NCBI GenBank assembly: GCA_037953745.1
Contig: JBAKBP010007446.1
Coordinates: forward strand, 1 to 64,000
Length of the DNA stretch: 64,000 bases
DNA from: Lithodes maja
Lineage: Eukaryota > Arthropoda > Malacostraca > Decapoda > Lithodidae
Direction of reading: 5' to 3'
Position 1 is the stretch's first letter; every line of letters starts with the position of its first letter. Below are positions 30,105 to 40,925 of this stretch, in pieces. The notes below the pieces were generated by a model. That model had not been told where the DNA came from. It worked only from the letters and a program-made list of their open reading frames with translations, and ran no database searches. A program made the translations under genes and the position numbers.

Positions 30105-31381
30105 AAAGAGCTTTTGACGGCATCAACTCAGCTAGACCACCACACAGATCAGTACTTGCCACACTCGACATTAGTAAACCCTTCGATGCCATCCCCCGCC
30201 ACAACCTAACAAACAAAATCTACAACACAAACATGCACAACAACACAAAAAGATGGCTGGCCAACTTCTTAGCAGGCAGATGTGCACACGTATCTTTTGC
30301 CGGTCAGTCATCTAGCATTAGAAATTTCTTAAACGGAGTCCCGCAAGGATCCGTCCTGTCGCCCGCACTCTTCAATCTGTACATGCATGATATAAATACA
30401 CCAAATTCACCCCAAATAACCATAGTCTCCTAAACAGATGACATAACACTCACAAGCACGCACCAAAACCCAGACACAGCAACAAGACTCCTCCAAGACT
30501 ATCTCGACACATTACATGAATGGTGCACTACAAACAGACTCAATTTAGCCCCAGCTAAATCCACTGCAACCCTCCTCACAAGCTGGACAGGAGAGCACGA
30601 TTACGTCCCGGGACTTAACATAAACAATACACCCCTAACACACACACACACAAAATCCTAGGAGTAACATACGACACCCAAATAACATTCAAGCAGCACA
30701 CCACAAACACAAAAAAGAAACTGACACCCAGACTTAACGCCCTCAGGTCACTTGCCCTCACGAAATTTGGACACAACAAAGAAACCACCACCACAGTCTA
30801 CAAGCAATACATAAGATCAGTTATGGAATACGCAAGCCCGGCCTGGGCTTCTAACCTAGCTGAAACACATCATAAGACCTTACAGACTATTCAAAATAGA
30901 GCCCTGAAAATCATCACAGGATGCACAGCTACTACACCCACAGATCACCTACATCAAGAAACCAAAGTCCTCAAAGTCAAAGGTCGTCTAGACATGAGAG
31001 GCACTCAATTCCTGGCAGCAGACTCCACGAATCAACACCACCCACTCCATACTCATATCATACGCCGTTCCATCCACTCACTCATAGACAACACGCAGCT
31101 GCAAGCACGACCTCCCGAAATCCATCCTTCTGAATCCTCCCTTCCTCGCGAGGACAGAGTCCACCTGGCCAGGCTGAGATGCGGACACCATCCAGCTCTT
31201 CTGAGCTATCAGAAGAGACTGGATGACTCCGTCGTCGACACCTGCCCGGGTTGTAACACAGCACCCCATACCATTAAACACATCATAGAAGACTGCATTT
31301 CACACAACCACTTACGCCAACAACACAATTTACACTTTTTGAGAGCTCTGTGGGAAAGCCCGACCGTGGCCATGGCCTTCC
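30105..31381 (+). pseudogene. LINE A reverse transcriptase, several nonsense/frame changes
   Basis: Motifs in order: SVLATLDISKPFDAIPRHNL (palm A, Lys-Pro in place of Lys-Ala), RWLANFLAGRCAHVSF, NGVPQGSVLSPALFNLYMHD, then an in-frame stop near 30431 just before DDITLTST (palm C region, with Thr instead of the Ala/Tyr preceding DD). It continues with LNLAPAKSTATLLTSWTG, a frameshift near 30655, YIRSVMEYASPAWASNLAE, and the C-terminal C-x2-C-x5-H-x4-C motif near 31230-31300. Homologous to LINE A copies 1 and 3. Non-functional. Confidence 0.85.
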
Positions 31382-31385
31382 TTAA

Positions 31386-31979
31386 CCCGGGAACTGTGGG
31401 GAGACTCTTAAGAGTTCCCCCGGTGGACTGCGGGAAGACTTAAGAGTAAGGGGGAAAAAAATCCATTTAAAACACCCAATATTTTTTTTTTTTTTGCCCC
31501 TGGGCCATGCCAAATATCACTCCTCCACCTCCCCTCCTTCCCCACTTTCCTCCCCTTCTTCAGTTATCACCTATTTTCCCTGTTATTCCCTTATTCTGTG
31601 GTCTATTTTCGTGCTAACATTAGCGAGTTGGTAGCAGGGCGTTGTCATCACTGTTACCAAGCGTGGGAAAGAGCGAGAGAGAGACTATTGCGTAACAGTG
31701 TCTCTCCAGACAAGGGGAGGGGAGGAGGGCAGGGAGGTTGCCTTCAGCCATACATTATGTAACTCCCGGCCTGTATCACCGATTTTGACCATCCAAACAC
31801 TGTTTCCACTTGTTTTATTGTTGTAACAGGTTAATACCTTTATAATCAACCTATAATATGCGCATATGGATAAGTATTAATGCTATTTATGGTAAAATAA
31901 CGATGTTAGTGATGGGAACAGCTCAAATACGTCAGCACAGGAGTGTGGTGTCTCATACCCCCCATGCGCACTTCTTAGG
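31386..31979. mobile_element. TTAA MITE family T1, copy 1 (594 bp)
   Basis: TTAA at 31382-31385 and 31980-31983. Begins CCCGGGAACTGTGGGG and ends with ATGCGCACTTCTTAGG. The first ~65 bp form a subterminal duplication/hairpin (GGGAACT...AGAGTTCCC). Matches 46087-46713 and 55707-56781. The target TTAA is present once in other LINE A copies or differs by one base (CCTTAGGG), confirming insertion. piggyBac-like; non-coding. Confidence 0.88.
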
Positions 31980-32053
31980 TTAAGGACTCGGGGCTGTTCG
32001 GCCAGGCAGCTTAGGGAACAACAACAACAACAACAACCTTTTAGTTAAATCTT

Positions 32054-32152
32054 AAAATGATAGGCTAGGTCTAACAGTACTGCATTAAAATGATAGGCTA
32101 GGTCTAACAGTACTGCATTAAAATGATAGGCTAGGTCTAACAGTACCGTACT
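32054..32152. repeat. 33-bp tandem repeat, three copies
   Basis: Units starting at 32054, 32087 and 32120, each with AAAATGATAGGCTAGGTCT and AACAGTAC. No spacer. Confidence 0.92.
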
Positions 32153-32667
32153 ACAGTAGGCTAGCCTAACTTAAGTTGATAGCCTATAGTAAATTAGTTT
32201 ATGGATTAGACCGATTAGTGTTGTCATTGTATACAATGGACTAGGCCTAGTCCTATTCTAAAATGATCAATACAAAATGGTAATTATAGGGAAAAGGCTC
32301 GTACTCTTATTTTTCATGTTCTTTCTTCCAGATTTTGAGAAATTAGTGTTTCCATGGTTTTAGTTCAGCTATAATTCCAATGTGGAATACAAGATGGGTT
32401 ATTGTATCACAGTATCCACTTGAAAATGTTTGGTGATTCTTTACACATCTGCAGGTACTTATTACCGAAACTAGGGTACCACTAATTATTTCTCAATATT
32501 TGAAGGCTATTATAGAATAAGGATGTTGAAAAGATCATATTAAAATGTGTTTCAACCTCCGGAGATACATTTTATGTGCACTAGGCCTAGGCCTATATAA
32601 AGTACTGTAAAAACAAAAAACTCCCTATAACTCTCCCTATTGATGGCAGTGAAACTATTATTAAGCC

Positions 32668-32747
32668 ACTTACTGTTAAAATAGATCCTGATTTCAATAA
32701 TTCATGGTGAGGGGGGAACCCATCCTGTATCCAAAGGCAAAACAAAT
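32668..32747 (+). repeat. G-rich hairpin module, copy 2
   Basis: TACTGTTAAAATAGATCCTG, CAATAATTCATGGTGAGGGG and TGTATCCAAAGGC correspond to the module at 3195-3290. It is part of the inverted-repeat left arm. Confidence 0.55.
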
Positions 32748-32871
32748 TGTACATTTACTCTGAAAATTACTTAGGCCTACATCTGAGTGTTCTAAGATCG
32801 TTGGATAATGGGAGAAATAATATTTTCTTTTAGTATACTTTTGACAATCCGGCACCCTGTTTGGAGGCATT

Positions 32872-34398
32872 ATGTCCAGGCCCCAAGTCCTCCTGGGAAA
32901 CAACTGTGCTCGGTATGCTGCCGGCCAGGACCCCCTCGGGGGTTGTTGTTGTTGTTGTTGTTGTTCCCCAAGCTGCCTGGCCGAACAGCCCCAAGGCCCC
33001 GAGCAAGGCCAAGGCCATAACCGAGCGCCCCCACAGAACCCTCCCTGCCTACCATAATAAAGCCTGGGTGACCGAAGCCACTCCATGGCGGGGAGCGGAG
33101 GAGGGTGCGGAAACGCCCGGGAAACCAAAGCCCCACCCAGGGCCCTGTACCCCTCAGCAATTATGAAGAGAAAGTTGAGGGGCAAAGGAAAAATGTGACG
33201 CTTTGGCTTCCAATCTTGGTAGATTGGGAGGTCAATCCACGGAAAAGACGCCGTCACTTGAGATCTAGGAAAGACATAAGTAAAAGGAACAGTCGGAGTA
33301 AGCTATGGGTATGGCAGAGATCGCTCAGTTCTCACTCTGATAGACCAGCCCATCACCATCCCCCTCGGGGGTGGAGGAACAAAGCAGAAAAGTGGTGGAA
33401 ACGTCGTTCGGGTGAAGGAAAGCGTGCTCCGTGTCTGTGCCTTCAATGCCAATGGCATAAATTATTTTAGCAAGAGAGAGTGTCTGATGCGAGAGCTTAA
33501 AGATGGATGTGTGGATGTGTGTGGGGTAGGTGAGACGCACCTGTTGGGTTCTGGAGTGTGGGATGGTGAGAGTGAGCATGATTTGTGGGGTGGGGAAGGA
33601 TGGGTTGTCTGGTCTGGATTGGATGCAGGATATAAACGTAAGAAAAAGGAAGGGGTAGCAGTAATTTTGTCAGAAAGGTTGAGGAAGTGTGTGAAAAACT
33701 ATGGATGCGTGGACTCAAGAATTGTATGGTGTGAGTGCAAGATTGGGATAGATAGGTATACTTTTATGTGTGTCTATGCACCAGTCAAACAAGAAACTGG
33801 GAAAGGTGCGGAAGAAAATAGAAAATTTTGGAATAAAGTCAATAAATGTATAAGAGAAAGGCAAGAGTGTACACAAGTAATATGAGTAGGCGACATGAAT
33901 GGTAGAGTTGGAAACGAGGAGATAGAAGGTATAGTGGGTAAATGGGGTGTGGAGGGTAGGAATATGAATGGTGACTTCCTTTTAAAAGTATGTGCGGAGA
34001 GAGAGATGTTTCTGGCTAACACATTTTTTGAACATCGTCACATTCATAGATATACATGGCACAGAGGTGAAGGTGAGCAGGAACAGAAATCTCTAATTGA
34101 CTACGCCATGATGGACTTCGGACTAAAAGGAAGAATTTTAGATTCAAAAGCTGTAAGAGGTATGCTGATGGGATCAGACCACTATACAGTGCTGACAAAA
34201 GTGAGGATAAGGAAAGAGTGGAAATATGAGAGGAAAGAGAGAAAACTGACAGAGAGAATAAATGTGAGAAAATTAAATGAAGAATGTAATGCAACAAAAT
34301 ACAAGGACATCCTGAAAGAGACTATAAAGGACATGGATGTTATGATAGATCTGGGAAATACTGTAGACGGTACTGTAAAGGTACAAGAGACTCCATGA
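32872..34398 (+). pseudogene. LINE C endonuclease domain, interrupted by SINE and one stop
   Basis: ATG at 32872; the N-terminal codons up to 32943 and those from 33373 are in one frame once SINE S2 and one 13-bp duplication are discounted. Then VLRVCAFNANGINYFSKREC, VDVCGVGETHLLG (catalytic Glu), FMCVYAPVKQETG, an in-frame TGA at 33883, VGDMNGRVGNEE (Asp/Asn), QKSLIDYAMMD and GSDHYTVL (Asp/His). A frameshift follows near 34385-34400. The motifs mark an APE-type endonuclease used to nick target DNA. Non-functional as it stands. Confidence 0.85.
32944..33359 (-). mobile_element. SINE family S, copy 2
   Basis: 416 bp, minus strand, with a perfect 13-bp target duplication CCCCCTCGGGGGT (32931-32943; 33360-33372), itself a palindrome-like sequence. 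CAA tail read as TTG repeats at 32943-32964. Inserted in the first codons of LINE C. Confidence 0.93.
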
Positions 34399-35474
34399 TT
34401 AAAGCAGCTGAGAAAGTATGTGGGAAGAAAACCTTTAAAATGTGGAAGAAGAAAGGTAACGCATGGTTTAGTAAAGAGATAGAAGAAATAGTGAAAAAGA
34501 AGAAAGAGTTCAGAAAGAGTATGCTGCAAAAGAATATACCTAGAGAAACTAGAGATGCGAGGAAAGAAGAATATAAAAATTTGAAACAAAGAGTGAAGAG
34601 GGCGATACAAGATGCTAAAAGGAAGACAGATGAGGCATATGGGAGAAAGATTAGTGAACAGTTTCTGAATGACAGGAAAGCATACTACAGAGCTGTGAAA
34701 GAAGCCAGAGGGAAGAAGACTGAGAGTGTCTCAGGTGGTAGGATGAGGGACATGAATGGGGAAGTGGTAGAGGGTGATGGTGTGGTGAAAGTATGGAAAG
34801 ATCATTTTAGTAGCTTAGCTGTAAAGAGTAGGGGGAAGGCAAAGATCTCATCCATAGGAATGGAGAGAGGTAGAATAAACAGGGTAGTTGAAAGTCAGAT
34901 AAGCAGAGAAGAAGTAAAAAAAGCAATCAATAGACTTAAAATGGGCAAAGCTGCTGGAGTAGACAACATCCCAGGTGAAATGCTGAGATATAGAGGAGAA
35001 GAAGCTGTTGACATAATGCATAGGTTATGTAAATTATCATGGGAAAAGGAAAGTGTACCAGAGGACTGGAGGAAAGCAGTGATAGTACCCTTGTACAAAG
35101 GGAAGGGTAGTAAAGAAGAGTGTAAGAATTATAGGGGAATTAGCTTGCTTAGCATACCTGGAAAGGTACACGCAAGAGTAGTAACACAGAGGCTACAGAA
35201 GATAACGGACAAAATAGGCGAGGAACAGGGAGGTTTCAGAAAGGGCAGGGGCTGCGTTGACCAGATAGCCTCAATGCGATTGTTGGTAGAGAAGTATCTG
35301 GCCAAAAACAGAAAACTCTATGCAGCATTCATGGATTTGGAAAAAGCCTACGACAAAGTAGACTGGGAGGGCCTGTGGGATGTGTTAACAGTATATGGTG
35401 TGGGAGGAAAGTTGCTAATGGCAGTAAAGTCTTTTTATAGGAATGCAATGGCAAATGTGAAGGGTAGGGGATAA
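34395..35474 (+). pseudogene. LINE C reverse transcriptase, first part
   Basis: 359-codon frame starting at an ATG created by the upstream shift. Basic linker (KMWKKKGNAWFSKEIEEIVK), then AINRLKMGKAAGVDNIPGEM (RT motif 0/1), EDWRKAVIVPLYKGKGS, NYRGISLLSIPGKV, EEQGGFRKGRGCVDQI and LYAAFMDLEKAYDKVDWEG (first catalytic Asp). It ends at a frameshift near 35465-35475. Confidence 0.88.
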
Positions 35475-36164
35475 GTTAAGTGAAAGTTTTGAGGTCAATG
35501 TAGGTGTAAGACAGGGATGTGTCATGTCAGCTTGGTTGTTCAATATATACATGGATGGAGTGATTAGGGAATGTAGGGCTGTATCAATGGGTGTGGGAGC
35601 TAGACTGGAATCAGAGGGAAGAACATGGAAGATTTTAACATGCCTATATGCGGACGATGCAGTCCTGTTGGCGGAAAATGCTGAAGAACTTCAGAGAGTG
35701 GTCACTGACTTTGACAGGGTATGTGAAAAGAGAAAGTTAAAGGTCAATGTAGGGAAATGTAAGGTAATGGTGTTTGAGAGAAGAATGCATGAAACTATAG
35801 ATTTTAAGGAAAAATATAGAATCAAGAAAGAACACAAGAAAAGTTGTAAAATAAAATTGAAAAATGAAGTACTAGAAGAGGTTGAAAGTTTCAAGTATTT
35901 GGGAGCTGTACTATGCAAATATGGTAAAATGGAGAGTGAGATAAAAGAGAGAAAAATGCAAGGGAGAAAAGTGATTGGAGAACTTGATAGTATTCTCAAA
36001 GGAAGAATGGTTAGCCAGGAAGTCAAAAAGTCACTGAGAAACAGTGTGCTGCTCCCAACACTCTCGTATGGAAGCGAGACATGGACGGCAAGTGACGAGG
36101 ACCTCTTCAAACTAAGAGCTGTGGAGATGAGCTTTTTCAGAATGGCAGCTGGCATGAATAGGCT
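35475..36164 (+). pseudogene. LINE C reverse transcriptase, second part
   Basis: Continues with FEVNVGVRQGCVMSAWLFNI, LTCLYADDAVLLAENAEEL (catalytic YADD), KRKLKVNVGKCKVMVF, FKYLGAVLCKYGKMESE and LSYGSETWTASDEDL, then is cut by LINE A copy 3 at 36178. Frame is open from the frameshift near 35470. Confidence 0.87.
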
Positions 36165-36177
36165 AGATGGGCCAAGT

Positions 36178-37622
36178 TGTTGTTGTTCCCTAAGCTGCCT
36201 GGCCGAACAGCCCCGAGTCCCTGAGAAAGGCCATGGCCACGATTGGGCTTTCCCACAGAGCTCTCATTGAGTGTAGATTGTGTTGTTGGCGTAATTGGTT
36301 GTGTGAAATGCAGTCTTCTATTATGTGTTTAATGGTATGGGGTGCTGTGTTACATCCTGGGCAGGCGTCGACAACGGAGTCATCCAGTCTCTTCTGATAG
36401 CTCAGGAGAGCTGGATGGTGTCCGCATCTCAGCCTGGCCAGGTGGACTCTGTCCTCGCGGAAGGGAGGATTCGGAAGGATGGATTTCGGGAGGTCGTGCA
36501 TGCAGCTGCATGTTGTCTGTGAGTGAGTGGATGGATCGGTGAGAGATATGAGTATGGATGTGCTTTTGGAAGTTGGTTCGGGGTGGGGCAGGGAGGGAGA
36601 GAGGACAATAATTGTGTGTGATACCGTGTGCTGGGTGTTGTTTTGATATTTCTTGGTGTCTGTGGGTGTGTTGCCATGTAGTTTAGTGGATGGTCTTGGT
36701 TCGTGGAGGCTGCTGCCAGGAATTGAGTGCCTCTCATGTCCAGATGGTCTTTGACTTTGAGGATTTTGGTTTCTTGATGTAGGTGATCTGTGGGTGAAGT
36801 AGCTGTGCAGCCTGTAATGATCTTCAGGGCTTTGTTTTGAATAGTCTGTAAGGTCTTATGATGTGTTTCAGCTAGGTTAGAAGCCCAGGCTGGGCTTGCG
36901 TATTCCATCACTGATCTAATGTATTGTTTATATACTGTGGTGGTAGTTTCTTTGTTATGTCCAAATTTTGTGTGAGCAAGTGACCTGAGGGCGTTAAGTC
37001 TGGGTGTCAGTTTCTTTTTAATGTTTGTGGTGTGCTGTTGAATGTCATATGAGTATCATATGTTACTCCTAGGATTTTGGGTGTGTGTGTATGTGTTAAG
37101 GGTGTGTTGTTTATGGTGAGTTGAGGGATGTATTCGTGTTCTCCTGTCCAACTTGTGAGCAGGGTTGCGGTGGATTTTGCTGGGGCTAGATTAAGTCTGT
37201 TTGTAGTGCACCAGCCATGTAGTGTGTTGAGATAGGGTTGAAGGAGATCTGTTGCTCTTTTTGGGTCATGGTGTGTGCATGTGAGTGTTATGTCATCTGC
37301 ATAGGAGGCTAAGTTTATTTGGGGCGTATTGGGTGTAGTTATATCGTGCATGTACAGATTGAAGAGTGCGGGTGATAGGACGGATCCTTGTGGGACTCCG
37401 TTTGGAAAGTTTCTGATTTTAGATGACTGACCCGGCAAAAGATACGTGTGCACATCTGCCTGCTAGGAAGTTGGCCAGCCACCTTTTTGTGTTGTTGTGC
37501 ATGTTTGTGTTGTAGATTTTGTTTGTTAGGTTGTGGCGGGGGATGGCATCGAAGGCTTTACTAATGTCGAGTGTGGCTAATAGTGATCTGTGTGGTGGTC
37601 TAGCTGAGTTGATGCCGTCGAA
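36178..37622 (-). mobile_element. LINE A copy 3 (CAA-tailed), inserted in LINE C
   Basis: Perfect 13-bp target duplication AGATGGGCCAAGT (36165-36177; 37623-37635). Minus strand; the tail is TTG repeats at 36178-36187. It begins in the RT palm: LLATLDISKAFDAIPRHNL and RWLANFLAGRCAHVSF (37685-37440 region), NGVPQGSVLSPALFNLYMHD and ASYADDITLTC, LNLAPAKSTATLLTSWTG, a frame break near 36920-37020, MEYASPAWASNLAETHH, and the C-x2-C-x5-H-x4-C C-terminus near 36340. Ends ...SGLFGQAA with the TAG four bases from the tail. 5'-truncated pseudogene copy. Confidence 0.92.
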
Positions 37623-37635
37623 AGATGGGCCAAGT

Positions 37636-37973
37636 AATAGGGAAGTGTACGAGTCCTTTGGAATGGAAGAGCAGGCTTTGGGCATTGATTGTGGTGTGGT
37701 TGAGTGGATAAAGAGAAGTACTTTGAGGTGGTATGGTCATGTTCAGAGAATGGATGAAGACAGAATGCCAAGAAAGATATATGGGAGTCAGTGAGTGGAA
37801 CCGCTAGTAGTGGAAGACCACCTATGGTATGGGAAAAGAAAGTGGAAAAATATATTGAAGAAAAACTTCCACGTAGTGGAAGGGGCATTGTGGCACGGGC
37901 AAAGGAGGCATGTCTTGACAAAGTAGCTTGGAGACGTTTCTGTCATGGCCATCCTCTAGTGGGGGTTTCCTAG
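37636..37973 (+). pseudogene. LINE C C-terminal region after LINE A3
   Basis: Reads SNREVYESFGMEEQALGIDC, TLRWYGHVQRMDEDRMPRKI (conserved RW-Y/F-GH-x2-RM motif), one frame stop near 37793, then GRPPMVWEKKVEKYIEEKLP and a stop TAG near 37971, followed by 20 bp and the (GAT)n tail. The motif is shared with LINEs B, D and E. Confidence 0.82.
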
Positions 37974-37991
37974 GGGAAGCAAGGCGTCGGA

Positions 37992-38025
<34 letters not shown>
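37992..38025 (+). repeat. (GAT)n tail of LINE C
   Basis: Eleven GAT units directly before the AATATTTTC target duplication. Confidence 0.9.
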
Positions 38026-38027
<2 letters not shown>

Positions 38028-38066
38028 TATTTTCCAGGGGATTGTAACTAATTTCAACTACTGTAT

Positions 38067-38496
38067 TGATTGGGTATTAGGATTGGGTTCTAGTCATGTG
38101 GTGATGGGCTGGTCTATCAGAGTGAGAACTGAGCGATCTCTGCCATACCCATAGCTTACTCTGACTGTTCCTTTAACTTATATATTTTCTAGATCTCAAG
38201 TGACGGCGTCTCTTCCGTGGATTGACCTCCCAATCTACCAAGATTGGAAGCCAAAGCGTCACATTTTTCCCTTGCCCCTCAAGTTTCTCTTCATAATTGC
38301 TGAGGGGCACAGGGCCCTGGGTGAGGCTTTGGTTTCCCGGGCGTTTCCGCACCCTCCTCAGCTCCCCGCCATGGAGTGGCTTCGGTCACCCAGGCTTTAT
38401 TGTGGTCGGCAGGGAGGGTTCTGTGGGGGTGCTCGGTTATGGCCTTGGAATTGCTCGGGGCCTTGGGGCTGTTCGGCCAGGCAGCTTGGGGAACAA
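38067..38496 (+). mobile_element. SINE family S, copy 3
   Basis: 430 bp between perfect 12-bp duplications CAACTACTGTAT (38055-38066; 38497-38508). It has about 33 more bases at the 5' end than copies 1, 2 and 4 (TGATTGGGTATTAGGATTGGG...), so this copy may show the fullest head. Inserted in the left arm of the large inverted repeat. Confidence 0.9.
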
Positions 38497-38580
38497 CAAC
38501 TACTGTATAATAAAGAAAACTACCTAAAACCAAAAAGAAAAACCATTGTAAAATTAGTGGTAGTTTCGGTTACATTTTCC

Positions 38581-39231
38581 CATCTGCCTTCCATATTTAT
38601 ATATTCTAGGCCTCTTCAAGATTGTACGATACAAGATTAACACCTCACAAGCGGGGGTTTTGGGCTATTTTGGGCATATTCAGGCCCTCCTGAATGATAA
38701 ATCAAGTATCTGCATGAAAGGAAATGTATTCAGCAAAAAACTAGGCGCTAAAAGCTTCAAAATGAGACCAGAACGAGCTACGTAGCACTCGTCGTTCTCA
38801 GGCAGTGGTACCACCAACATGGGAGTTTAGCGTATAGCGGCATATTTTTTCCAGCTACGCTCACTACTGGCTACACTGCCGGCCTCTCGAGAACACAGGG
38901 AGGGTGAGTCAGTGGGCGGCGGTAGGCCCTGGGAGTCGGACGTGTGGCCCGCTGCGCTCCCGGCCATTTGCACTCGATTTTAACCCTTTAAAAGCCTTAA
39001 TAATGCTTTTAACTTGCTGCAAATTGCCGGGCGCCGCTCTTTAGGGGTAAAGAAGCTATTGCAATACCGGACCGATACTTAAATGCAAATCTAATACCGC
39101 AACGTAGGCCTATTATAGTATTATACCAGATAGAATATTTTAGTTGGTGAGCGTAGGTAGCTTGAACATGGCTTGGGTGGTATTTTGTGATAAGAGTTGT
39201 GTTAGCGGGCATAGGCTACCGTCGCTTAGAT
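38581..39231. other. Spacer of the large inverted repeat
   Basis: GC-richer than its arms; contains GGCCCGCTGCGCTCCCGGCC near 38945-38970 and a TTCTCGAGAG word near 38884. No ORF or RNA motif recognised. Confidence 0.5.
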
Positions 39232-39479
39232 TACGTAAGTTATACACTCACAGTTATGCTCGCTTCTACTGTAATTTGACTACTGTTGATAAGTATTACA
39301 GAAACTACCACTAATTTTCCCATGGTTTTTCTCTTCGGTTTTAGGTAGTTTTCATCATTATACAGTTGTTGAAATTAGTTACAATCCCCGGAAAAAGTTT
39401 TTTCCCCATTAATCAATGATCTTAAAGCACTCAGATGTAGGCTAGCCTATGTCATTTTCAGAGTAAAAAACAAAAAACA

Positions 39480-39870
39480 AAAATTGCCTTGGGATAGGAT
39501 GGGTTGAGGCCCTCCACCCTCCATGACTTATTGAAATCAGCATATATTTTGCCAGTAAGGGGTTTAATAAGAGTTTACTGCCATCAATAGGGAGAATTTT
39601 TCTGTTTTTACAGTGCTTCATATAGTGCACATAAAATGGATTTCCGGTGGACCGTTAAAGCAAATTTGAATATGTTCTTTGCAACATCCTTATTCTATAA
39701 TACCCTTCAAATATTGACAAAAAATTAGTGGTAGTTTTGGTAATAAGTACCATATTTTGTTACATGCCGTGGGATACAATAATAGGTGTAGAGGGGGCTT
39801 TGCCTCCACTCACCCCTCATGACGTATTGTCGTCATCATATTGTATACTGTATATATTACCAGCAGGGGG
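39480..39870 (-). repeat. G-rich hairpin module, copies 3 and 4 (inverted)
   Basis: 39480-39562 and 39775-39870 carry the module in reverse orientation (CCTTGGGATAGGATGGGTTGAGG, and TGCCGTGGGATACAATAATAGG with GAGGGGGCTTTGCCTCC). The first lies in the right arm of the inverted repeat. Confidence 0.6.
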
Positions 39871-40047
39871 CAAATAACAGCTGGTCAAAGGATAAATTAT
39901 AAAAAAAAAAAACTTTCAAATTAGATGTGAATGTTACTGCGAGAGTGCAACTTTTGCAAACTAAGCGACGATACGCCTGTTAACACAACCCTTGCCTATA
40001 ATATTTACATTGCACGGGAAGGATTTAGTATGGTCATCATGTCTACA

Positions 40048-40686
40048 GGAACATTTGTCAGCCAGAGTGGACAGAAGGGTGCTGAGCTGGTATGGTCATG
40101 TTGAACGAATGGGAGATGAAAGGCTTACAAAGAGAATATGTGAGTCAGGTACAAGGGGAGATAGAAGGGCAGGAAGACCCCCATTGAGATGGAGAGACTG
40201 TGTAAGAAAGGCTTTGGATGATAGAGGAATGACTATAGATCAGGCAGGGGAAGTGGTGGTGGACAGGAGTGAATGGAGAATGCTTGTGAATAGTTGAGTG
40301 AACACGTGGTCATTTGGAGTAAGGGGTCGGGCGCAAGTTGGACTAGATAATAGTCCATCAGGCGCCTGGCCCGGAGAGACGATTAATATGAAGGGTGTGC
40401 CTGGAAGTGTGGTGGGAGGGCTTGTGGCTTTGGCTCCGCTGCATGTCTGCCTGCCGAGATCGGAACCTCTCCGGGTGGTCAGGGGCCGGGGGAGTGCTGG
40501 AGCGACCTTGGTAACCCTGGTCTCTGGGTCTTCTCCTGGGTGACCTGGATGTGTGAGAGTTTGTGTTTTTTATCTGTGTTTATTTGTTGTTTTATGTTGT
40601 TTTTGTGTTTTCCCTGTTCTTGCTCTGTCTTGAGTCGGCTACCCCCAAAATGGGGATTGGGCCTGAGCATATAGATAGATAGATAG
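40048..40686 (+). mobile_element. LINE E copy 2 (GATA-tailed 3' end)
   Basis: Perfect 12-bp target duplication ATCATGTCTACA (40036-40047; 40687-40698). Contains the last ~80 codons of the ORF, a ~375-bp 3' UTR ending near GGGATTGGGCCTGAGC, and a GATA tail at 40671-40686. The flanking DNA on the two sides is contiguous with the sequence at about 3099-3170, so the insertion split a copy of the hAT-like repeat. Confidence 0.92.
40052..40297 (+). pseudogene. LINE E C-terminal fragment
   Basis: Open frame of about 80 codons: RVDRRVLSWYGHVERMGDER (the RW/SWYGHVERM motif), GRPPLRWRDCVRKALDDRG, RSEWRMLVNS stop at 40295. 5'-truncated; the upstream RT is absent. Confidence 0.85.
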
Positions 40687-40757
40687 ATCATGTCTACATA
40701 TGTCGATCGCGCGGTTAAGTTCCCGTCTTTTTGACGGCAATTTGTTTCTGTTATTTG

Positions 40758-40850
40758 CCCCCTGCTGGCAATATGCTGTATATGATGACAATAAGTTGAG
40801 GGGGGCAAAGTCCCCCTCAGCTTATTATTCTATCCAAAGGCAGTCAAAAT
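40758..40850 (+). repeat. G-rich hairpin module, copy 5
   Basis: CCTGCTGGCAATATGCTGTA, CAATAAGTTGAGGGGGGCAA and TTCTATCCAAAGGCAGTC, parallel to 3195-3290, and followed as there by CGAGTGTCCG and GGCGGGCGGTA words. Confidence 0.65.
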
Positions 40851-40925
40851 ATATCGGAACATGATAGCGAGTGTCCGCCGCTGCTGCTCCGCATAGTGTT
40901 AACAAGGCGGGCGGTACGCCCGAAC

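Larger units (their letters stand above)
30083..32034 (+). mobile_element. LINE A copy 2 (CAA-tailed), carrying a TTAA MITE
   Basis: Perfect 9-bp target duplication AACCTTTTA (30074-30082; 32035-32043). 5'-truncated, starting in the RT fingers; (CAA)n tail at about 32018-32034. A TTAA MITE (31386-31979) sits near the 3' end, and LINE sequence resumes at 31984 with GGACTCGGGGCTGTTCGG. Confidence 0.92.
32828..38025 (+). mobile_element. LINE C (GATGAT-tailed), near full length, carrying SINE S2 and LINE A3
   Basis: Target duplication AATATTTTC (32819-32827; 38026-38034). The element has a short 5' leader, an ATG at 32872, endonuclease, RT and C-terminal regions, and a 27-bp 3' UTR leading to (GAT)n at 37992-38025. 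It is interrupted by SINE S2 (32944-33359) and LINE A copy 3 (36178-37622). Without these it is about 3.3 kb, the size of a single-ORF LINE. It is inserted in the left arm of the inverted repeat. Confidence 0.88.
32452..39748. repeat. Large inverted repeat interrupted by LINE C and SINE S3
   Basis: Left arm: 32452-32818, continuing at 38035-38054 and 38509-38580 once LINE C (32828-38025) and SINE S3 are discounted. Right arm: 39232-39748 in reverse orientation. Landmarks shared in inverse order are AATAAGGATGTTG, CTCCCTATTGATGGCAGT, ACATCTGAGTG, GGGGATTGTAACTAATTTCA, AAACTACCTAAAACC and AAAATTAGTGGTAGTTT. Each arm is about 460-520 bp, with a 650-bp GC-richer spacer. A foldback-type DNA element or an inverted duplication are both possible. 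Confidence 0.8.

Noticed and set aside
30105..31440. Continuation of LINE A coding sequence through 31386-31443 (...NPGTVGRLLRVPP...)
   Set aside because: That tail is translated from the TTAA MITE; the same words occur in the MITE copies at 46087 and 55707.
2060..32300. Telomere-like TTAGG/CCTAA repeats
   Set aside because: Only scattered GGCCTA/TAGGCT words occur; no tandem telomeric array is present.
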